Shown in pieces: positions 5,904-7,443 of a DNA stretch of 7,443 bases. Within the stretch, counting starts at the first letter, position 1, and each line of letters opens with the position of its first letter. The notes under the pieces are model-generated. The model did no database searches. It was given only the letters and a program-made list of their open reading frames with translations, and was not told the origin of the DNA. Origin of the DNA: Armatimonadota bacterium (GTDB taxonomy: Bacteria > Armatimonadota > Hebobacteria > CAIYQO01); assembly GCA_022708765.1 (NCBI GenBank), contig JAKIYB010000216.1, positions 1-7,443 of the forward strand. Direction: 5' to 3'. Both the position numbers and the translations under genes were made by a program.

Positions 5904-6887
5904 TTACATAACCTTTTCGACGGCTTCCGCCTGTTCCGCTCCCCGAATCACGCATGTTTCGTCAATACTTTTCCGTGCCGGGGTGGTCACCCCACGGGCC
6001 GGATACCCAAGAATGCCGTTCGCAATAATCTGATAATGGTCAGGGATTTCCAGGCAGGCGCGCAGTCGCCGTTCTTCTTCGGCGCTGCATTGTGCCCAGC
6101 TCAACAACGTGATGGATGCCCCCAGGGCATGCGCCATCAGGCAGCAGTTCTGCATGCCAAGGGCGACGTCTACATACGGTAAACCATATTCAACGGGCCA
6201 GGTGTAGGCACGAATATCCGCGCAGAAGGCCAGAAAGGCGGGGATCGGTTTAGTGAAACACGTTGCGCCTTTGCACGTGGATGCGCACGCCCGCGTCAAC
6301 TCCGGATCAACCGTCGCAAAGATTCGGGCCGGCTGGCGATTGCAACTCGTCGGTACCCAGTTGATCACTTCCGCGATACGCATCACCGTCTCCGGGGAGA
6401 CCGGGGTATCCGTGTATTGGCGAATGGAACGGCGGGTGACCATCGCGTCAAGCAGCGTTGTCGGCATACACACGGTGGGGGTAAGCGGTGCGGGTGCCGT
6501 CGCGTGACAGCCAGTCTGGAGTTGCTCATAGCAGCTAATCGTCTCCGCGGCCCATTGCAACGAGGCATCCTGCGACAGCATGGCTGTCGGAATATGCGAC
6601 AGCGCCTCTTTCGCGCGCTGGTAGATCTGCGTGCTGTGGCCGGGAGCGCAGTCACACCGCTGCAGCCCTTTGTCCAGGATATGCGCATACTTGCGCACAA
6701 GCGGCAGCCAGTAGGTCATATCATCACTACCGGCTGATGACGTTGCCGCATCGGCATGAGCTTCAAGGGTGTCAATAATCCGCCGATACTGTGCGGACAC
6801 GAGTAGCGGGTGGGCAAGTGTCCGCAAGGCACGCTCGGAGACAAATCGGCGTAAGAATTGTTTTATCCGCTGTCGTAAGGTGGGCAT
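5904..6887 (-). CDS. Nitroreductase-family (FMN-dependent) protein of a polysaccharide locus
   Basis: This 327-residue protein has a C-terminal nitroreductase-like fold (about 145-305) after a 140-residue N-terminal extension. FMN-binding signatures are 'VTRRSIRQYTDTPVS' (150-164, R152, R153 and R156), 'PTSCNRQPARIF' (179-190), 'YVDVALGMQNCCLMAHALG' (238-256) and 'GILGYPA' (291-297). The extension contains 'KYAHILDKGLQRCDC' (66-80), which resembles the HxxEKGL helix of nitroreductase-like proteins in sugar-polymer loci. About 15 cysteines are present, including C201-x3-C205-x4-C210 and C248-C249. The family normally uses FMN and NAD(P)H for two-electron reductions or oxidations; the substrate here is unknown. 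The gene lies 2 bp before the pyruvyltransferase-family gene and 13 bp after the flippase gene. That points to a modification step in polysaccharide synthesis rather than general detoxification. Confidence 0.82.
   Translation of the reverse strand: MPTLRQRIKQFLRRFVSERALRTLAHPLLVSAQYRRIIDTLEAHADAATSSAGSDDMTYWLPLVRKYAHILDKGLQRCDCAPGHSTQIYQRAKEALSHIPTAMLSQDASLQWAAETISCYEQLQTGCHATAPAPLTPTVCMPTTLLDAMVTRRSIRQYTDTPVSPETVMRIAEVINWVPTSCNRQPARIFATVDPELTRACASTCKGATCFTKPIPAFLAFCADIRAYTWPVEYGLPYVDVALGMQNCCLMAHALGASITLLSWAQCSAEEERRLRACLEIPDHYQIIANGILGYPARGVTTPARKSIDETCVIRGAEQAEAVEKVM
5912..5917 (-). promoter_or_regulatory. Ribosome binding site for the pyruvyltransferase-family gene
   Basis: On the - strand AAAAGG lies 10 nt before the ATG at 5901, inside the end of the nitroreductase gene. 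It supports 5901 over the in-frame ATG at 5955 as the start. Confidence 0.5.
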
Positions 6888-6895
6888 AGGTGAAA

Positions 6896-6900
6896 CTCTC
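6896..6900 (-). promoter_or_regulatory. Ribosome binding site for the nitroreductase-family gene
   Basis: On the - strand GAGAG lies 8 nt before the ATG at 6887, in the 13-bp gap after the flippase stop codon. The match is moderate, but the position is right. Confidence 0.45.
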
Positions 6901-7443
6901 TCAGGATGTCACCCGGTGTAATACACGAGCAAGCATCAGGTTCACACGTTCGCGCTCAGCAGGCGTCAGGGCCAGGAAATAGACCGCGATGACAAAGAGC
7001 AGCGAAAAGAACAGGCAACAGGCAAACAGCATAAGCCAACTGGTGATGGCCAGGACGCGGGACAGCGCCCATGCCCCCGCGGCCACGGCGAGGGTGCTCA
7101 CGACAATCGGCAGTAATTCATACAGAAATGTCGTCGGTGGACGACGAATGATATGGGCATTATACAGCGGGGTGAAGGCGGTGTTTTTCGCGGTGAGCAT
7201 GATAGCCCCCGCGGCCGCCACGCCATATACGCCCCACTGCAAGGGGCCCGCGAACAACAAAGCCAACCCTAAATTGCCGGCGCCCATGATAAAGGTGACG
7301 ATGCCGGGCACATGCACATTCCGGGTTGCTAACTGAATGGTAAACAGCGGTGACATGCTGAGATTGATGCACAGCGGCAAGGTCAACAGCGAGAGGAGTG
7401 GCGCATAACGTACAAATTCTGGTCCGAGCCAGAGATGCAGGAG
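6901..7443 (-). CDS. Wzx-type polysaccharide flippase, C-terminal part (5' end outside window)
   Basis: The - strand frame is open from the window edge to TGA at 6901-6903, giving 180 visible residues of an integral membrane protein. About five hydrophobic segments can be seen, near residues 13-33, 47-66, 70-90, 108-128 and 133-158. They are joined by short polar loops, with a basic cytoplasmic-type tail 'PAERERVNLMLARVLHRV'. The motifs 'LWLGPEFVRYAPLL' (4-17) and 'GVYGVAAAGA' (71-80) are typical of the late helices of Wzx/MOP-family lipid-linked oligosaccharide flippases. These proteins move undecaprenyl-linked repeat units from the cytoplasmic to the outer face of the membrane. A complete Wzx has about 400-500 residues and 12-14 helices, so roughly the last third is shown. 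It precedes the nitroreductase-family gene by 13 bp and is the first gene of the visible - strand operon; its promoter lies beyond 7443. Confidence 0.82.
   Translation of the reverse strand, partial: LLHLWLGPEFVRYAPLLSLLTLPLCINLSMSPLFTIQLATRNVHVPGIVTFIMGAGNLGLALLFAGPLQWGVYGVAAAGAIMLTAKNTAFTPLYNAHIIRRPPTTFLYELLPIVVSTLAVAAGAWALSRVLAITSWLMLFACCLFFSLLFVIAVYFLALTPAERERVNLMLARVLHRVTS

Noticed and set aside
5902..5955. 18-residue N-terminal extension of the pyruvyltransferase-family protein from the ATG at 5955
   Set aside because: It overlaps the nitroreductase coding end, has low-complexity Gly/Ser/Arg content and no family similarity. The ATG at 5901 has a better SD and begins at the first beta strand.

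Overview
This window is the inside of a bacterial surface-polysaccharide (capsule, exopolysaccharide or O-antigen) biosynthesis locus. All eight genes fit that role: four glycosyltransferases, one sugar-nucleotide SDR enzyme, one polysaccharide pyruvyltransferase family protein, one nitroreductase-family protein and the C-terminal part of a Wzx-type flippase. The DNA looks moderately GC-rich (about 60% by eye). Starts are ATG, GTG and possibly TTG, with Shine-Dalgarno sites. Nothing seen fixes the phylum. A purine-rich stretch in the one sizeable gap and the style of the flippase vaguely recall Chloroflexota-like genomes, but that is only an impression.

The layout is two convergent blocks. 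On the + strand, positions 1-3571 carry the C-terminal part of a GT-B glycosyltransferase (cut by the window edge), a complete GT4 glycosyltransferase, a 171-bp gap, a GT2 glycosyltransferase and an extended SDR (NAD-dependent epimerase/reductase). Two of the three junctions are 4-bp stop/start overlaps (ATGA and GTGA), as expected for translationally coupled genes. On the - strand, read from 7443 down to 3578, come the flippase C-terminus, the nitroreductase-family protein, the pyruvyltransferase-family protein and a GT-B glycosyltransferase. Gaps there are 13, 2 and 1 bp, so this is clearly an operon whose promoter lies outside the window. The blocks meet tail to tail with only 6 bp between stop codons and no recognisable terminator.

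Together the genes suggest the following. The SDR makes or finishes a nucleotide sugar. The glycosyltransferases build the repeat unit on a lipid carrier. The pyruvyltransferase-family enzyme, perhaps with the nitroreductase-like protein, decorates it. The flippase moves it across the membrane. No initiating phosphoglycosyltransferase, polymerase or chain-length regulator is visible here.

Three points stand out. (1) The last - strand glycosyltransferase appears frameshifted: its N-terminal Rossmann segment (4518-4640) starts 1 bp after the upstream stop codon but is in a different frame from the remaining 321 codons. (2) The pyruvyltransferase-family protein has Lys-Thr-His where an Arg-x-His signature is expected. 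(3) A nitroreductase-family protein with an N-terminal HxLDKGL-type helical region and many cysteines sits tightly between the flippase and the pyruvyltransferase gene. No RNA genes, CRISPR arrays, insertion sequences or other mobile elements were recognised.
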